Of a DNA stretch of 64,000 bases, positions 1-9,016 are shown piece after piece. Position numbers and translations under genes: made by a program. Numbering within the stretch: the first letter of the stretch is position 1; each line of letters starts with the position of its first letter. The notes under the pieces are model-generated. The model was given only the letters and a program-made list of their open reading frames with translations, did no database searches and had not been told where the DNA came from. This stretch comes from Paenibacillus azoreducens (GTDB taxonomy: Bacteria; Bacillota; Bacilli; Paenibacillales; Paenibacillaceae): positions 1,178,001 to 1,242,000 of the forward strand of contig NZ_AP025343.1 in assembly GCF_021654775.1 (NCBI RefSeq), read 5' to 3'.

Positions 1-2
1 CG

Positions 3-956
3 ACGCTATCCCGTGATGAAGTGGTCGCTGCGATTCGGGAGAAAGGACTGCAATCGCCACGGGAAGTGCGCATGGTCCTCGGGTTTAAGCATGAGGAAGG
101 CTGCTCGAAATGCCGTCCGGCGCTGAACTATTATTTGCGGATGCTGCGTCCCGAGACGTATGCCGACGACAAGGCCTCGCGCTACGTTAACGAGCGGATG
201 GAGGGCAATATTCAGAATGATGGCACCTTCTCCGTCATTCCGCGGATGTACGGCGGAACAACGACGCCGGAGGATCTGATCCGCATCGGCGAGGTGGCGA
301 AGAAATACGAGGTGCCGCTGGTCAAAATCACGGGCGCCAGCCGGATCGGCCTGTACGGCGTGAAAAAAGAGGATGTGCCGAAGGTATGGGAAGAGCTTGA
401 GATGCGTTCGGGATATGCCTATTCCAAATCGCTGCGCAACGTCAAATCGTGTGTCGGATCGAGATTTTGCCGCTTTGGCACGCAGGATTCGTTAGGGCTT
501 GGCATCCGGCTCGAGCAGGAAATCGAGATGGTCGACACGCCGCACAAAATGAAAATGGGCGTTACGGGCTGTCCGCGGAACTGCGCCGAGGTGTTGACGA
601 AGGATTTTGGCGTGGTTTGCGTAGAGAACGGATATCAGCTTTATTTTGGCGGAAACGGCGGTACCGAAGTCCGGGAATGCGACAGCTTGACGACCGTGGC
701 AACGGAGGAAGAAGTGATTCGTTTTGCTAAAGCTTACGTCCAACTGTACCGGGAAACAGGCATCTATGGCGAACGCACGGCCCCTTGGGTGAACCGGATG
801 AGTCCGGATTGGGTGCGCCAAATGCTGGCCGATGAAGCGGAAGTCACTGTGCTGAATGACCGATTCGAAGCGGCGAAAAGAACCTATAGCGAAGCGTGGA
901 AAGCCGCGCTTGAAAACGAGGAACGCCGCAGCATGTATACGGTGGAAAAACCATAA
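3..956 (+). CDS. nirB: Nitrite reductase [NAD(P)H] large subunit, C-terminal part (cut by window edge)
   Basis: This is the C-terminal part of cytoplasmic assimilatory nitrite reductase, which reduces nitrite to ammonium with NAD(P)H. The frame is open to the window edge, so the N-terminal FAD/NAD domains lie outside; an internal GTG at 21 is not the real start. Numbering from that GTG, Cys28 and Cys31 (GCSKC) are the second half of the BFD-type [2Fe-2S] ligand set. The sulfite/nitrite reductase hemoprotein domain follows, with the four siroheme/[4Fe-4S] cysteines at 144, 150, 184 and 188 (CVGSRFC and CPRNC). The gene is followed after 15 bases by nirD, so it belongs to a nirBDC operon. Identification is secure; only the upstream extent is unknown. 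Confidence 0.93.
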   Translation, partial: TLSRDEVVAAIREKGLQSPREVRMVLGFKHEEGCSKCRPALNYYLRMLRPETYADDKASRYVNERMEGNIQNDGTFSVIPRMYGGTTTPEDLIRIGEVAKKYEVPLVKITGASRIGLYGVKKEDVPKVWEELEMRSGYAYSKSLRNVKSCVGSRFCRFGTQDSLGLGIRLEQEIEMVDTPHKMKMGVTGCPRNCAEVLTKDFGVVCVENGYQLYFGGNGGTEVRECDSLTTVATEEEVIRFAKAYVQLYRETGIYGERTAPWVNRMSPDWVRQMLADEAEVTVLNDRFEAAKRTYSEAWKAALENEERRSMYTVEKP

Positions 957-971
957 CGGGGAGGGAGCCGC

Positions 972-1322
972 ATGAGCGCTACAAAGGAAATGGTGAAAGT
1001 CATAAAGCTGGAGGATCTGAAGCCGCAAATCGGCAAGGAGGTTCAGGTGCTGGATCAATCGATCGCATTATTCCTGCTGTCAAACGGCGAGGTGCGCGCC
1101 GTGAGCAACCGGTGCCCGCATAAAAACGGGCCGCTGGCCGAGGGGATCGTATCGGGTGAATTCGTTTTTTGCCCGCTGCATGACTGGAAAATCTCGCTGA
1201 CAACCGGTGAAGTACAGAAGCCGGATGACGGCTGCATCGCAACATACGAGACGGCGATTATTGACGGTTATGTCTACATTGGGGGGCTGAGGCAGCATGA
1301 AAAACACGATACAAGTCGTTGA
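972..1322 (+). CDS. nirD: Nitrite reductase [NAD(P)H] small subunit, Rieske type
   Basis: This 116-residue protein is the small subunit that partners NirB. It carries a Rieske-like [2Fe-2S] motif with Cys48, His50, Cys67 and His70 (CPH and CPLH), all four ligands being present. The length fits the family. The ATG is preceded by a GGGGAGGGAG ribosome site, and the gene lies 15 bases after nirB. Its 3' end overlaps the start chosen for nirC by 26 bases, which indicates translational coupling. Confidence 0.93.
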   Translation: MSATKEMVKVIKLEDLKPQIGKEVQVLDQSIALFLLSNGEVRAVSNRCPHKNGPLAEGIVSGEFVFCPLHDWKISLTTGEVQKPDDGCIATYETAIIDGYVYIGGLRQHEKHDTSR

Positions 1323-2076
1323 AAATGCGGGTGTGGGCAAGGTCAATCTCATGAACCGGAGTTTGGGCAAGTACCTCGTCTCTTCCATGCTGGCCGGCTT
1401 ATTCGTCGGGCTTGGCATCATTCTGATTTTTACGATTGGCGGAATGCTCGCTCCCGCTCATGCGCCGAGCACGAAGATCGTGATGGGGATCAGCTTCGGC
1501 ATTGCCCTGAGTCTTGTCATCATGGCCGGGTCGGAGCTGTTTACCGGGAATAACTTCGTCATGATGGTCAGTACGTTGAACAAAAAAACGACCTGGCTGG
1601 ATACCTTCAAAATTTGGCTTTACAGCTATGCCGGCAATTTTGCCGGTTCCATGCTGGTCGCGGCGATTTTCGTTTTTACCGGGCTTGCGAAGGGCGGCAC
1701 GGCCGACTTCATCAACAACGCCGCGAGCGCGAAGATGAATGCGCCGTTTATGGAGCTGTTCATGCGCGGCATTTTATGTAATACGCTCGTCTGTCTCGCG
1801 GTTTGGTGTTCCATGAAGCTGAAGGAAGAGATGGCGAAGCTGGTCATGATTTTCTGGTGCCTATTCGCTTTCATCACTTCAGGGTTCGAGCACAGCGTGG
1901 CGAATATGACGCTTCTGTCGGTTTCTCTGTTCATCCCGCATCCGGAGACGGTTTCGTGGGCAGGGCTGGCCGCGAATTTGATTCCGGTCACCCTTGGCAA
2001 CATGATCGGCGGCATTTTGTTCGTGGGAATTGCTTATTGGTATATTGCGAAGGATAAGGAAGCAGCAAAAGCTTAG
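1297..2076 (+). CDS. nirC: Formate/nitrite transporter family protein (nitrite channel)
   Basis: This 259-residue protein has about six hydrophobic segments and belongs to the FNT family; next to nirBD it most probably moves nitrite into the cell. Typical features are the Gly/Ala-rich helices and the GMLAPAHA and AGSELFTGNNF stretches. The ATG at 1297 lies inside nirD; a second in-frame ATG at 1351 starts closer to the usual family N-terminus but has a poorer ribosome site. The stop codon at 2074 is already part of a downstream tandem repeat. Confidence 0.9.
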   Translation: MKNTIQVVENAGVGKVNLMNRSLGKYLVSSMLAGLFVGLGIILIFTIGGMLAPAHAPSTKIVMGISFGIALSLVIMAGSELFTGNNFVMMVSTLNKKTTWLDTFKIWLYSYAGNFAGSMLVAAIFVFTGLAKGGTADFINNAASAKMNAPFMELFMRGILCNTLVCLAVWCSMKLKEEMAKLVMIFWCLFAFITSGFEHSVANMTLLSVSLFIPHPETVSWAGLAANLIPVTLGNMIGGILFVGIAYWYIAKDKEAAKA

Positions 2077-2189
2077 TTGCTGTAGAAATTTAGTAGCTGT
2101 AAAAATTTAGTTTCTGTGAGAAATTTAGTAGCTGTAGAATTTAGTTACAGTAGAAATTTAGTTACTGTAAAAATTTAGCTGCTGTAGAT
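2073..2189 (+). repeat. Degenerate tandem repeat directly after nirC
   Basis: About seven copies of a 16-18-base unit resembling TTAGTTGCTGTAGAAATT follow one another. Units differ at a few positions (TAGCTGTAAAAATT, TTTCTGTGAGAAATT, TTACAGTAGAAATT). The first unit includes the nirC stop codon. No protein is encoded. Function is unknown; slippage-prone 3' UTR sequence is the simplest reading. Confidence 0.8.
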
Positions 2190-2204
2190 AAAGAAATGCG
2201 GCCT

Positions 2205-2249
2205 AAGCCGCCTGTCGTCACTTGATTGAATTGGCGATGGGCGGCTTTT
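2205..2249 (+). terminator. Probable terminator of the nir operon
   Basis: Arms AAGCCGCC (2205-2212) and GGCGGCTT (2240-2247) can pair over a 27-base loop and are followed by TTTT. It is the first such structure after nirC. Confidence 0.6.
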
Positions 2250-2271
2250 TGAAAATATAAACATCCGGGGT

Positions 2272-2380
2272 CCCCGCAAAGTAATCGGAATAAGCTTCAA
2301 AGGCCACACGTCACTCAGTACTTTCGCTCCCCAAAAGCGCCCTTCAGGCGTCGGACTTCTTTCCGATACACTTTGTGGGG
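2272..2380. repeat. Imperfect palindromic element, about 110 bp
   Basis: Outer arms CCCCGCAAAGTAATCGG (2272-2288) and CCGATACACTTTGTGGGG (2363-2380) are inverted copies with a few mismatches. The interior contains smaller inverted repeats (GCGCCC...GGCG). It has no ORF. The compact palindromic shape suggests a dispersed MITE-like repeat or a structured RNA; which one cannot be decided from one copy. Confidence 0.55.
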
Positions 2381-2552
2381 TTATTTTAAGTTTATGGCTA
2401 TGTTCGATTGCATTGTTGATATTTGATAAATAAGAGCGATCGTTCCATAATCAGGGAAACATAGTTTGCGAAGATGATCTACCCATGAATTTGAAGGAAT
2501 TGAAAAAGATTTGCCGGCGGACTATATTATTTAATGCTTTTCAGGAAAAAAG

Positions 2553-2728
2553 TTGCAAAAGTGCATCTTTTACCGGCTTAATCGGCTAATTATGGCTAAA
2601 AGCGTGCGAAAGTGCATCCTTTTTCAGTTGAATCGGCTAAAAGTCACGTTGAGCGGCGAAATAAATGCACTATCGCAACAATTCTCCCATTAACAAATAT
2701 ATAGCGAAAAAAGGATGCACAATTGCAG
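2553..2728. repeat. Cluster of short REP-like repeats in both orientations
   Basis: Two direct copies of a 37-base unit lie at 2553-2589 and 2604-2640; both contain AAAGTGCATC and end in AATCGGCTAA. Inverted partial copies follow at about 2663-2680 and 2702-2728 (GGATGCACAATTGCA). I believe this type of unit recurs widely in Paenibacillus genomes, but that is from memory. The stretch to about 2930 holds no recognisable gene. Confidence 0.6.
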
Positions 2729-2938
2729 GCTTTTGGGTACACGACCCATCTGGAGCCCTGAAAGATAGGAAGCCGGGGGTGAGCCCCCTGACCCGGCGGC
2801 TGGCACAGTCTCAGGTACTGACTCTTAACTATGATTTTACCCGCCCGCAACCTGCCAGAGGTTGTTCAAAAAGTCCGATTTTGATAAGAAAAACGTCTAT
2901 TGATGTACTATCACAGCAGACAGACCACCTTTAGCTAT

Positions 2939-3087
2939 AGTTTTTCTTGCGATATCAGGATGCAAATTCCTTTGAAGTTTATAGTGGTGCCGCGAAACGG
3001 CATGTTTGTCTGATATCTAAAGAAAACCAATCGAGGCCAATCAAGAATGAAGGGCCGCGATTCAAAGGCAGTTTTTCTTGCGATATC
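2939..3087. repeat. 18-bp direct repeat with an inverted partial copy between
   Basis: AGTTTTTCTTGCGATATC occurs exactly at 2939-2956 and again at 3070-3087. An imperfect inverted copy (GATATCTAAAGAAAACC) lies at about 3013-3029. The arrangement suggests the remnant of a small mobile element. No protein is encoded here. Confidence 0.5.
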
Positions 3088-3120
3088 GAATTTTATAAGC
3101 CCTTAGCGGCACAAATAGTA

Positions 3121-3159
3121 AAGCAGCCATTTCCGGCAAGCTCGGGGAATGGCTGTTTT
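3121..3159. terminator. Hairpin terminator serving the acyltransferase gene
   Basis: Arms AAGCAGCCATT and AATGGCTGTTTT form an 8-9-base-pair stem ending just beyond the stop of the minus-strand acyltransferase gene. The arm sequence is nearly the same as in the hairpins at 8803-8841 and 10506-10544. Confidence 0.6.
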
Positions 3160-3165
3160 GCGTTT

Positions 3166-4359
3166 TTACATACTTTTAGTTTTTTCAGTCTGCACGCTGC
3201 GTGTCTTTTTCTGAATCAACGGATCGAAGATCCGCTTGCTCCACTGACCGAGGATGGACAGGGTTTGCGCATCGACGAATCGATAGAACAAATGGGCTAA
3301 TGCAAAGATGACGGGGGTGGTTAGTATAAAGGTGAGAGTCACGCTAAGGCCGTATGAGAATAGGGGGTGCAGCTGATAGAAGATATACGATCCGAGCGAG
3401 CAGATGATTGTAAAGTGAAGCAGATACAAGGAGAACGATATTTTGCCCAGATAGGAAAACAGTTTCCGGCTGAATAGCGACTGGAGGCGGGAGGAAGTCA
3501 GGAGGGCTGTCAGGGTTAAACATGCGCCTATCGTATGGTAAAACACAAAAAACGAAAAGGAAGGGGTCTTCCATACCAGGACGGAATATATGGTATTCTC
3601 TATCCCTACATAAGGATAGGAGCCAAGATATAGCCCTATGCAAAGAAGAAAGGGGGTGATCCAAGGCCGCTGAATGACGGTCAGCCAATTTCGGCCGCTG
3701 TATTTCAGGTCGCTGAGCGCCATGCCAAGCACGAAACCTAAATAATACGAATCAATGAGCAGCAGGGCGAGAATGGCATACCCGATCACCCGAAGCCTGA
3801 ATCTGCCGACGGTCAAAAGAAATCCAAAGATGAGGAAGGAACCGAACAGCTCATAGGTCATGGTCCATAACACGGGATTGTAAGCGGATCCATAAGTGAA
3901 GAAAGTGTGGAATAAAGCCTCTTGAATCATGACGGGAAAATTTGAACTGGCCAAAAACGGATCAGGCATCGAAGACAACGTCGTTTGGCGAATCTCGTCA
4001 AAATATCCCAGACCAAGCAGCATGACCACGTAGGCAAAGATGACGGACAAGGTGGCAGGAACGGCCAATCGGAAATACCGGCGCAGCGCGGAGGAGTAAA
4101 TATGTATCTTGTCTTTCGTGCAAAAATACCTCCAACTGAGCACAAAACCGCTCAATGCGAAAAAGACGCAAACGGAAAAGTTGCCATTGAACAAAAGGTT
4201 CAGCGGTGTCCGCGCGGCAAAGCTTTCAAAAACAAAGTGGGTAATCTCCTGTTTACCTTCAAAAACGGATGGCACAAATACCTGAAAAAAATGAGAAACG
4301 ACGACCACGCAAGCGGCCAAACCCCTTAAACCATCCAAATAGGCGATTTTCGATGCCAT
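3166..4359 (-). CDS. Acyltransferase 3 family membrane protein
   Basis: This 397-residue polytopic membrane protein begins YLDGLRGLAACVVVVSHF, the typical N-terminal motif of acyltransferase family 3 (OafA/YrhL-like), with the histidine expected for acyl transfer. About ten hydrophobic segments follow. Such proteins transfer acetyl or other acyl groups to cell-surface sugars. The substrate cannot be told from the sequence. It is transcribed divergently from the AraC gene across a 162-base gap and ends at a hairpin terminator. Confidence 0.85.
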   Translation of the reverse strand: MASKIAYLDGLRGLAACVVVVSHFFQVFVPSVFEGKQEITHFVFESFAARTPLNLLFNGNFSVCVFFALSGFVLSWRYFCTKDKIHIYSSALRRYFRLAVPATLSVIFAYVVMLLGLGYFDEIRQTTLSSMPDPFLASSNFPVMIQEALFHTFFTYGSAYNPVLWTMTYELFGSFLIFGFLLTVGRFRLRVIGYAILALLLIDSYYLGFVLGMALSDLKYSGRNWLTVIQRPWITPFLLCIGLYLGSYPYVGIENTIYSVLVWKTPSFSFFVFYHTIGACLTLTALLTSSRLQSLFSRKLFSYLGKISFSLYLLHFTIICSLGSYIFYQLHPLFSYGLSVTLTFILTTPVIFALAHLFYRFVDAQTLSILGQWSKRIFDPLIQKKTRSVQTEKTKSM

Positions 4360-4521
4360 ACAGGCTCAACTCCCCATATTTTTGTAAGTTTCAAGGTCCA
4401 ATTTTATTCGATTTCAGAAAGGAATGATTGTACTAACGTAACGAGTTGTAAAACGCGAGCGGATGGCAATCGAAATGCAGGTGTTACGAAAAAGGGGATA
4501 TGTAAAGAGGAGTGATTTGAG

Positions 4522-5445
4522 ATGAAAAAGCTCGATATCGACCAATTAACCCGCTCAGGGGTGATCTATTTTAACTCCAAGCTGGAGATGCTGGAAGATT
4601 TGCATTGCAAGATGTATCGAATGGATACCCTCGTCAGCTTGTCCACCCATTTTCACGACTATTTTCAGATATGGTACGTATCCAAGGGGGAATTTCTGCA
4701 CACGCTCGGCACGCGGCAATACCGGATCACAAAAGGGGATTTATTTCTGGTTCCTCCTTATACGATGCATCGCATTCAGGCTTTCGAGAACGAGAAGATT
4801 GAGATTTTGGGCTGCGAATTTATGCCGTCCTTCATCAACGAGCGTTTTGACGATTCCTCCAGGGATCAGACGTTTTTTGACACCAACTATTTGAAGCACT
4901 TTTTGCGTTCCGACTGCTCTCATCATTCGCAGATTGTGTTTGATGGAGTAACGGATGGGAAAATCCGCAATTTGCTTCAGGATATGCTGAGCGAATATGA
5001 AGGACGTGCGCCGTTTTTCCAAATCGTGCTGAAAGCGAATCTGCTGCAGCTGTTATCGATCATCATCCGTCAGGTGAACGGGGAGCTGGTGAAGGCGGGA
5101 TTCCAAAAAATCGAAAGGTATCGGGACACGATGAATAAAGTCGTCGAATATATCGATCAAAACGCGCATGAGGACATTAAGCTGGAGCATATTTGCGCCA
5201 TATCCAATATGTCGAAGCCGACGATTTGCAGGCTGTTCAAAGAATGGACGGGCAAGACCTTCAACCGCTATCTTGTTGATTTGCGCATCGCAAATGCGCT
5301 TGTGCTGCTGCAGCGTCCGTCATTGTCGGTCACGGAGGTATGTTATGCCACAGGGTTTAACGAGCTCGCTTACTTCTGCAGAATTTTCAAAAAGTATACA
5401 GGCATTTCTCCCAATCAGTTCCGAAAACAGGCCATGAACAAGTAA
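4522..5445 (+). CDS. AraC family transcriptional regulator
   Basis: This 307-residue protein has an N-terminal cupin-like sensing region (THFHDYFQIWYVSKGEF near residue 40) and a C-terminal pair of helix-turn-helix motifs (about residues 205-305, with the signature VTEVCYATGFNELAYFCRIFKKYTG split over its end). An AGAGGAG ribosome site precedes the ATG. It lies immediately upstream of a sugar ABC importer operon on the same strand, so it probably controls that operon in response to the transported sugar. Confidence 0.9.
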   Translation: MKKLDIDQLTRSGVIYFNSKLEMLEDLHCKMYRMDTLVSLSTHFHDYFQIWYVSKGEFLHTLGTRQYRITKGDLFLVPPYTMHRIQAFENEKIEILGCEFMPSFINERFDDSSRDQTFFDTNYLKHFLRSDCSHHSQIVFDGVTDGKIRNLLQDMLSEYEGRAPFFQIVLKANLLQLLSIIIRQVNGELVKAGFQKIERYRDTMNKVVEYIDQNAHEDIKLEHICAISNMSKPTICRLFKEWTGKTFNRYLVDLRIANALVLLQRPSLSVTEVCYATGFNELAYFCRIFKKYTGISPNQFRKQAMNK

Positions 5446-5452
5446 GTTAAAT

Positions 5453-5507
5453 TTTAACGATAGTCCAACTTTACGATACAATAGTGAAATTATCTAAAGC
5501 GCTTACA
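5453..5507 (+). promoter_or_regulatory. Candidate promoter and catabolite-response (cre-like) site of the ABC importer
   Basis: TTTAAC (5453-5458) and TACAAT (5477-5482) are separated by 18 bases. Downstream, CTAAAGCGCTTACA (5494-5507) matches 12 of 14 positions of the CcpA cre consensus TGNAANCGNTNNCA. A cre just after the start point would repress by blocking elongation. The site fits a sugar importer but has not been tested. Confidence 0.45.
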
Positions 5508-5585
5508 TGCTAACATATGGGATAGTTGATGGCAGCAAACGCGCTTCGTTGGTGTCGCTGTCCAAAGATTAAGGAGGGAAAAGTC

Positions 5586-6896
5586 ATGATGCGAAAAGGG
5601 AGTTTGTGGGGGTTGATCTTCATTCTTTTGCTTGCGATTTTATCCGGCTGCAGTGGTAAAGATACTCCAAGCTCCGGGAAGGAAAGCGGCGAAACGAAGG
5701 GCGGGGATTCCCCAAAAGAGCCGGTTGAGCTTAGCTTTTGGTACGGATGGACCGGTCCGGAGGGAGAAGCGCTCGAAAAATTGATCAAGAAGTGGAATGA
5801 CGCAAATCCCGATATTAAGGTGAAAGGGTTGTCGCAAAGCGATTACCAGAAGCAGCTGACGGCCATTACGGGAGGCAATCCTCCCGATGTCGCGTCCAAC
5901 TTCGGCAAAGATGTCGTGCCGTGGGGAGAGCGGGGCGCCATGATGCCGCTGGATGATTACATCAAGAAGGATAACGTCGATTTGGGCGATTTTGTGCCGG
6001 CTGCCCTCAGTTCATCGCAATCCCAAGGGAAGACGTATGCCATTCCGATTGCCATGCACGTATCGATGCTGTTTTATAACAAAGATATGCTGGAAAAAGC
6101 AGGTCTGAACGGTCCTCCGGAAACGATGGGCCAGCTCAAAGAATACATCGCGAAGCTGAGCGTCAAAGAGAATGGAGGAAAACTTCAGCAGCTGGGCCTA
6201 TGGCCGGGGGTTGATGCCTTTACGTTCAGCTATTCATATGGCGGCTCTTTTTATGATGCGGACAAAAAGCAGGTGACTCCGGATCATGCAGGCGTCAAAG
6301 CGGCTATCGAGTTCGGAAAAGGGATCTGGGATCAGTTCGGATCCAAAGAGCTGGATCGGTTTGCGTCCGGATTGGGCCAGTACATGTCGCCTCAGAATCC
6401 TTTCTTCACAGGCAAGTATGCGATGACGATCGACGGCGAATGGCTGCCGACATTCATCAAACAGTTCGCTCCGAACTTGAAATACGGCATCGCGCCGATT
6501 CCTTATGATGATAACAATCCCAACCTGAAAAATCCGGGCAACGTGACTACAAGTGTATTTTATATTCCTAAAGGCGTGAAGCATCCGGATGAATCGTGGA
6601 AATTCCTGAAATGGATCACGGAACCGGAACAAATGGCGGAGTTTACCGCGGCGATCGGCAATCTGCCGACCAGAACCTCGCTGCAAACGCATGAAATCTA
6701 CAAGGATGTACCCGGCTTCAAGGAGTTTTTGCAATATTCTTCGAGTCCGAATCTGCGCTCCTTCCCGGCCACAACTTTTTCGTCGGAGTATATGACGGAG
6801 TTCTCGACGCAATACAATGCGATTCTTCGCGGAGAAGTCAGTGTTGATGAAGGATTGAAAAGGGTCAAAGACAAGATTCAGCCTCTAGTCAAATAA
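5586..6896 (+). CDS. Sugar ABC transporter substrate-binding lipoprotein
   Basis: This 436-residue extracellular lipoprotein has a signal peptide ending in a lipobox (LSGC near residue 20) followed by a Ser/Gly/Lys-rich linker and an SBP_bac_1 domain (ELSFWYGWTGPEGEAL; GNPPDVASNFG). It binds an oligosaccharide or related carbohydrate and delivers it to the two permeases downstream. The start at 5586 is chosen because AAGGAGGG precedes it; a longer frame from 5526 has no ribosome site and would put a polar stretch before the signal peptide. No ATPase gene accompanies the operon, so a shared MsmX-like ATPase elsewhere is likely. Confidence 0.92.
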   Translation: MMRKGSLWGLIFILLLAILSGCSGKDTPSSGKESGETKGGDSPKEPVELSFWYGWTGPEGEALEKLIKKWNDANPDIKVKGLSQSDYQKQLTAITGGNPPDVASNFGKDVVPWGERGAMMPLDDYIKKDNVDLGDFVPAALSSSQSQGKTYAIPIAMHVSMLFYNKDMLEKAGLNGPPETMGQLKEYIAKLSVKENGGKLQQLGLWPGVDAFTFSYSYGGSFYDADKKQVTPDHAGVKAAIEFGKGIWDQFGSKELDRFASGLGQYMSPQNPFFTGKYAMTIDGEWLPTFIKQFAPNLKYGIAPIPYDDNNPNLKNPGNVTTSVFYIPKGVKHPDESWKFLKWITEPEQMAEFTAAIGNLPTRTSLQTHEIYKDVPGFKEFLQYSSSPNLRSFPATTFSSEYMTEFSTQYNAILRGEVSVDEGLKRVKDKIQPLVK

Positions 6897-6906
6897 TCCG
6901 GCATAA

Positions 6907-6945
6907 GGATCTAACTCAGCCGCTTATAGGGGCCGGGTTAGATCC
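6907..6945 (+). promoter_or_regulatory. Intercistronic hairpin between binding protein and permease genes
   Basis: GGATCTAAC (6907-6915) pairs perfectly with GTTAGATCC (6937-6945), with no T tract after it. Hairpins at this position in SBP-permease operons usually stabilise the SBP message or reduce read-through. Confidence 0.55.
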
Positions 6946-6970
6946 AATCGATCAGGAGGAGGACGGATAG

Positions 6971-7921
6971 ATGAAAGACTCCATCTCCGGCCAAACGTCT
7001 TTAAGGAGAAGGGGCTGGACGAGAAGGGAATGGCATTATTTTTGGCTGGGGCTCATTTTCGCTTCCCCATGGATTATCGGGTTCCTGATTTTTACCGTGT
7101 ATCCTTTCTTCAGCTCCCTATACTTCAGTTTGACGGAATATGATCTGTTTAATGCCCCGAGATGGGTGGGCATGGATAATTACAAGGCGATCATGAAAGA
7201 TCACAACTTTTATAAATCCATCAGCAATACGCTGTTTATGGCGTTTATATCCGTTCCCATCACGTTGTTCAGCTCTTTGCTCATTGCCATGCTGCTGAAC
7301 TTCAAAGTCAAAGGCATCAATTATTATCGCACGATATTTTACCTGCCTGCGGTGATCCCGAGTGTCGCGAGCGCCCTTCTTTGGACATGGATGCTGAATC
7401 CGGACTTCGGCCTGGTCAACATTTTTCTGCGCTGGGCGGGTCTTCCCGATCCGGCTTGGCTGCTGGACCCCCAGTTTACCAAGCCTTCCCTGATTCTGAT
7501 GGGACTTTGGGGCTCCGGAGCGGGTGCGCTGATTTTTCTGGCGGCTCTGCAAGGCGTTCCGCAAACCTATTATGAAGCGGCGCAGGTCGATGGGGCCAAC
7601 TGGTGGCATCGGTTTTGGAAAATAACGGTTCCGGCGCTGTCGCCGATTATTTTGTTCCAGCTTATTATGGGGCTGATCGGCGCGTTTCAAATTTTTACGG
7701 AATCCTACATTCTTGCGGGAGGGAAATCGAACGGAGGCTCCCTCGGCGGTCCCGGGCAGTCATTATTATTTTACGCCGTTAATTTGTATCAGGAAGCTTT
7801 CATGAATCTGAAGATGGGGTACGCTTCGGCACTTGCCTGGATTCTGTTCATTATTGTCATGCTGATTACGCTGTTGGTTCTGAAAACATCCAAACGCTGG
7901 GTCTATTACGGGGGTGAATAA
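6971..7921 (+). CDS. Sugar ABC transporter permease (MalF/UgpA type)
   Basis: This 316-residue inner-membrane protein has six or more hydrophobic segments and the EAA loop that contacts the ATPase (YYEAAQVDGANWWHRFWKI). It is one of the two channel-forming subunits. AGGAGGA precedes the ATG. The gene ends one overlapping base region before the next permease, which indicates co-translation. Confidence 0.92.
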   Translation: MKDSISGQTSLRRRGWTRREWHYFWLGLIFASPWIIGFLIFTVYPFFSSLYFSLTEYDLFNAPRWVGMDNYKAIMKDHNFYKSISNTLFMAFISVPITLFSSLLIAMLLNFKVKGINYYRTIFYLPAVIPSVASALLWTWMLNPDFGLVNIFLRWAGLPDPAWLLDPQFTKPSLILMGLWGSGAGALIFLAALQGVPQTYYEAAQVDGANWWHRFWKITVPALSPIILFQLIMGLIGAFQIFTESYILAGGKSNGGSLGGPGQSLLFYAVNLYQEAFMNLKMGYASALAWILFIIVMLITLLVLKTSKRWVYYGGE

Positions 7922-7924
7922 TGG

Positions 7925-8758
7925 ATGAGCGCTGCAAAGCTGCTTCGCACGAGGATTTTTCCGCATACGATGTTAATCTTGTTCTCGGTATTTTTTCTGT
8001 TCCCTTTCGTTTGGCTTGTGTTCACCTCGCTCAAGTCGCCGAATGAAATATTCGAGCTGCCGCCGCGGATCATCCCGGCATCTTTTCAATGGTCGAATTA
8101 CAAGGCTGCGTTTGAAACCGTGCCGTTTGGCCACTATATGCTGAACACGCTGGTGATCTGTGTGGTATGTATCATTGGACAATTGTTTGCCGCTCCGCTC
8201 GTCGCCTATTCGATCTCTCGAATCCCGTGGGTTGGGAGCAAAATTATTTTCGCGATCGTCCTGGCTACGATGATTCTGCCGTCGCAGGTGCAGTTGATTC
8301 CGCAATACATCATCTTTGCCAAGCTCGGCTGGATTAACACCATTTTACCGCTTACGATCGGGGCTTTTTTCGGAGCGCCATTCTACATTTTCTTATTGCG
8401 GCAGTTTCTCTTAGGCATTCCCAGGGAGCTGTCTGAAGCAGCGAAAATGGACGGAGCGTCCGAATTCCGGATCTACGCGCAAATTATTTTGCCGACATTG
8501 AAACCTGCGTTAGCGACCGTTGCCTTGTTTACCTTCGTGGGTGCTTATACCGACTTTATGGGGCCGCTGATTTACTTGAACGATGCCGCCAAATGGACGC
8601 TTACGCTCGGTCTGCAGGGCTTCCAGCAGGATCACGGGGCGCAGTGGGAAAAGCTGATGGCCGCGTCGACGATTATGGCGATTCCAATGATTTTGCTCTA
8701 TTTCTTCGGGCAGAAGTACTATATGCAATCGGGATCGGCTTTTACGGGGTTTAAGTGA
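7925..8758 (+). CDS. Sugar ABC transporter permease (MalG/UgpE type)
   Basis: This 277-residue protein is the second channel subunit, with about six membrane segments and an EAA loop (ELSEAAKMDGASEFRIYAQI). It starts four bases after the upstream permease stop. Its last 150 bases plus the following terminator are duplicated about 1.7 kb downstream at 10313-10547. Confidence 0.92.
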   Translation: MSAAKLLRTRIFPHTMLILFSVFFLFPFVWLVFTSLKSPNEIFELPPRIIPASFQWSNYKAAFETVPFGHYMLNTLVICVVCIIGQLFAAPLVAYSISRIPWVGSKIIFAIVLATMILPSQVQLIPQYIIFAKLGWINTILPLTIGAFFGAPFYIFLLRQFLLGIPRELSEAAKMDGASEFRIYAQIILPTLKPALATVALFTFVGAYTDFMGPLIYLNDAAKWTLTLGLQGFQQDHGAQWEKLMAASTIMAIPMILLYFFGQKYYMQSGSAFTGFK

Positions 8759-8802
8759 TGGGGGGCATATGCAGGCAGGAATACAAGCGGGAATAAATAA
8801 TG

Positions 8803-8841
8803 AAGCAGCCATTTTCCGAGAAGACCGGGGAATGGCTGCTT
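8803..8841 (+). terminator. Terminator of the ABC importer operon
   Basis: AAGCAGCCATT pairs with AATGGCTGCTT over an 11-base-pair stem just after the last permease gene, followed by a short T-rich stretch. This hairpin is part of the 236-bp segment repeated at 10313-10547. Confidence 0.7.
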
Positions 8842-9016
8842 TGTCGTGGACGTCTTTTATATGGTAAAAGTCATGACACACATTGTTCATAATTATTATT
8901 TAAAATTGTAGGCATTTGGCATTTAAATACATCTATAATTGTAGTTAATTCCAAAAAAACATTTTTTTTGTTTAGGAGTAACAATATTCTTTATTTTACT
9001 AAGGAGTGACCAAAGC

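Noticed and set aside
492..1058. Long minus-strand frame across nirB and nirD
   Set aside because: It is the shadow of well-identified genes with all metal ligands on the plus strand; it has no ribosome site and a His/Arg/Pro-rich, non-protein-like composition.
2665..2934. 89-codon plus-strand frame in the repeat region
   Set aside because: It covers REP-like repeats, has no ribosome site and no recognisable product.
5526..5585. Upstream start for the sugar-binding lipoprotein
   Set aside because: The extra 20 codons would precede the signal peptide with a polar stretch, and AAGGAGGG lies directly before ATG 5586.
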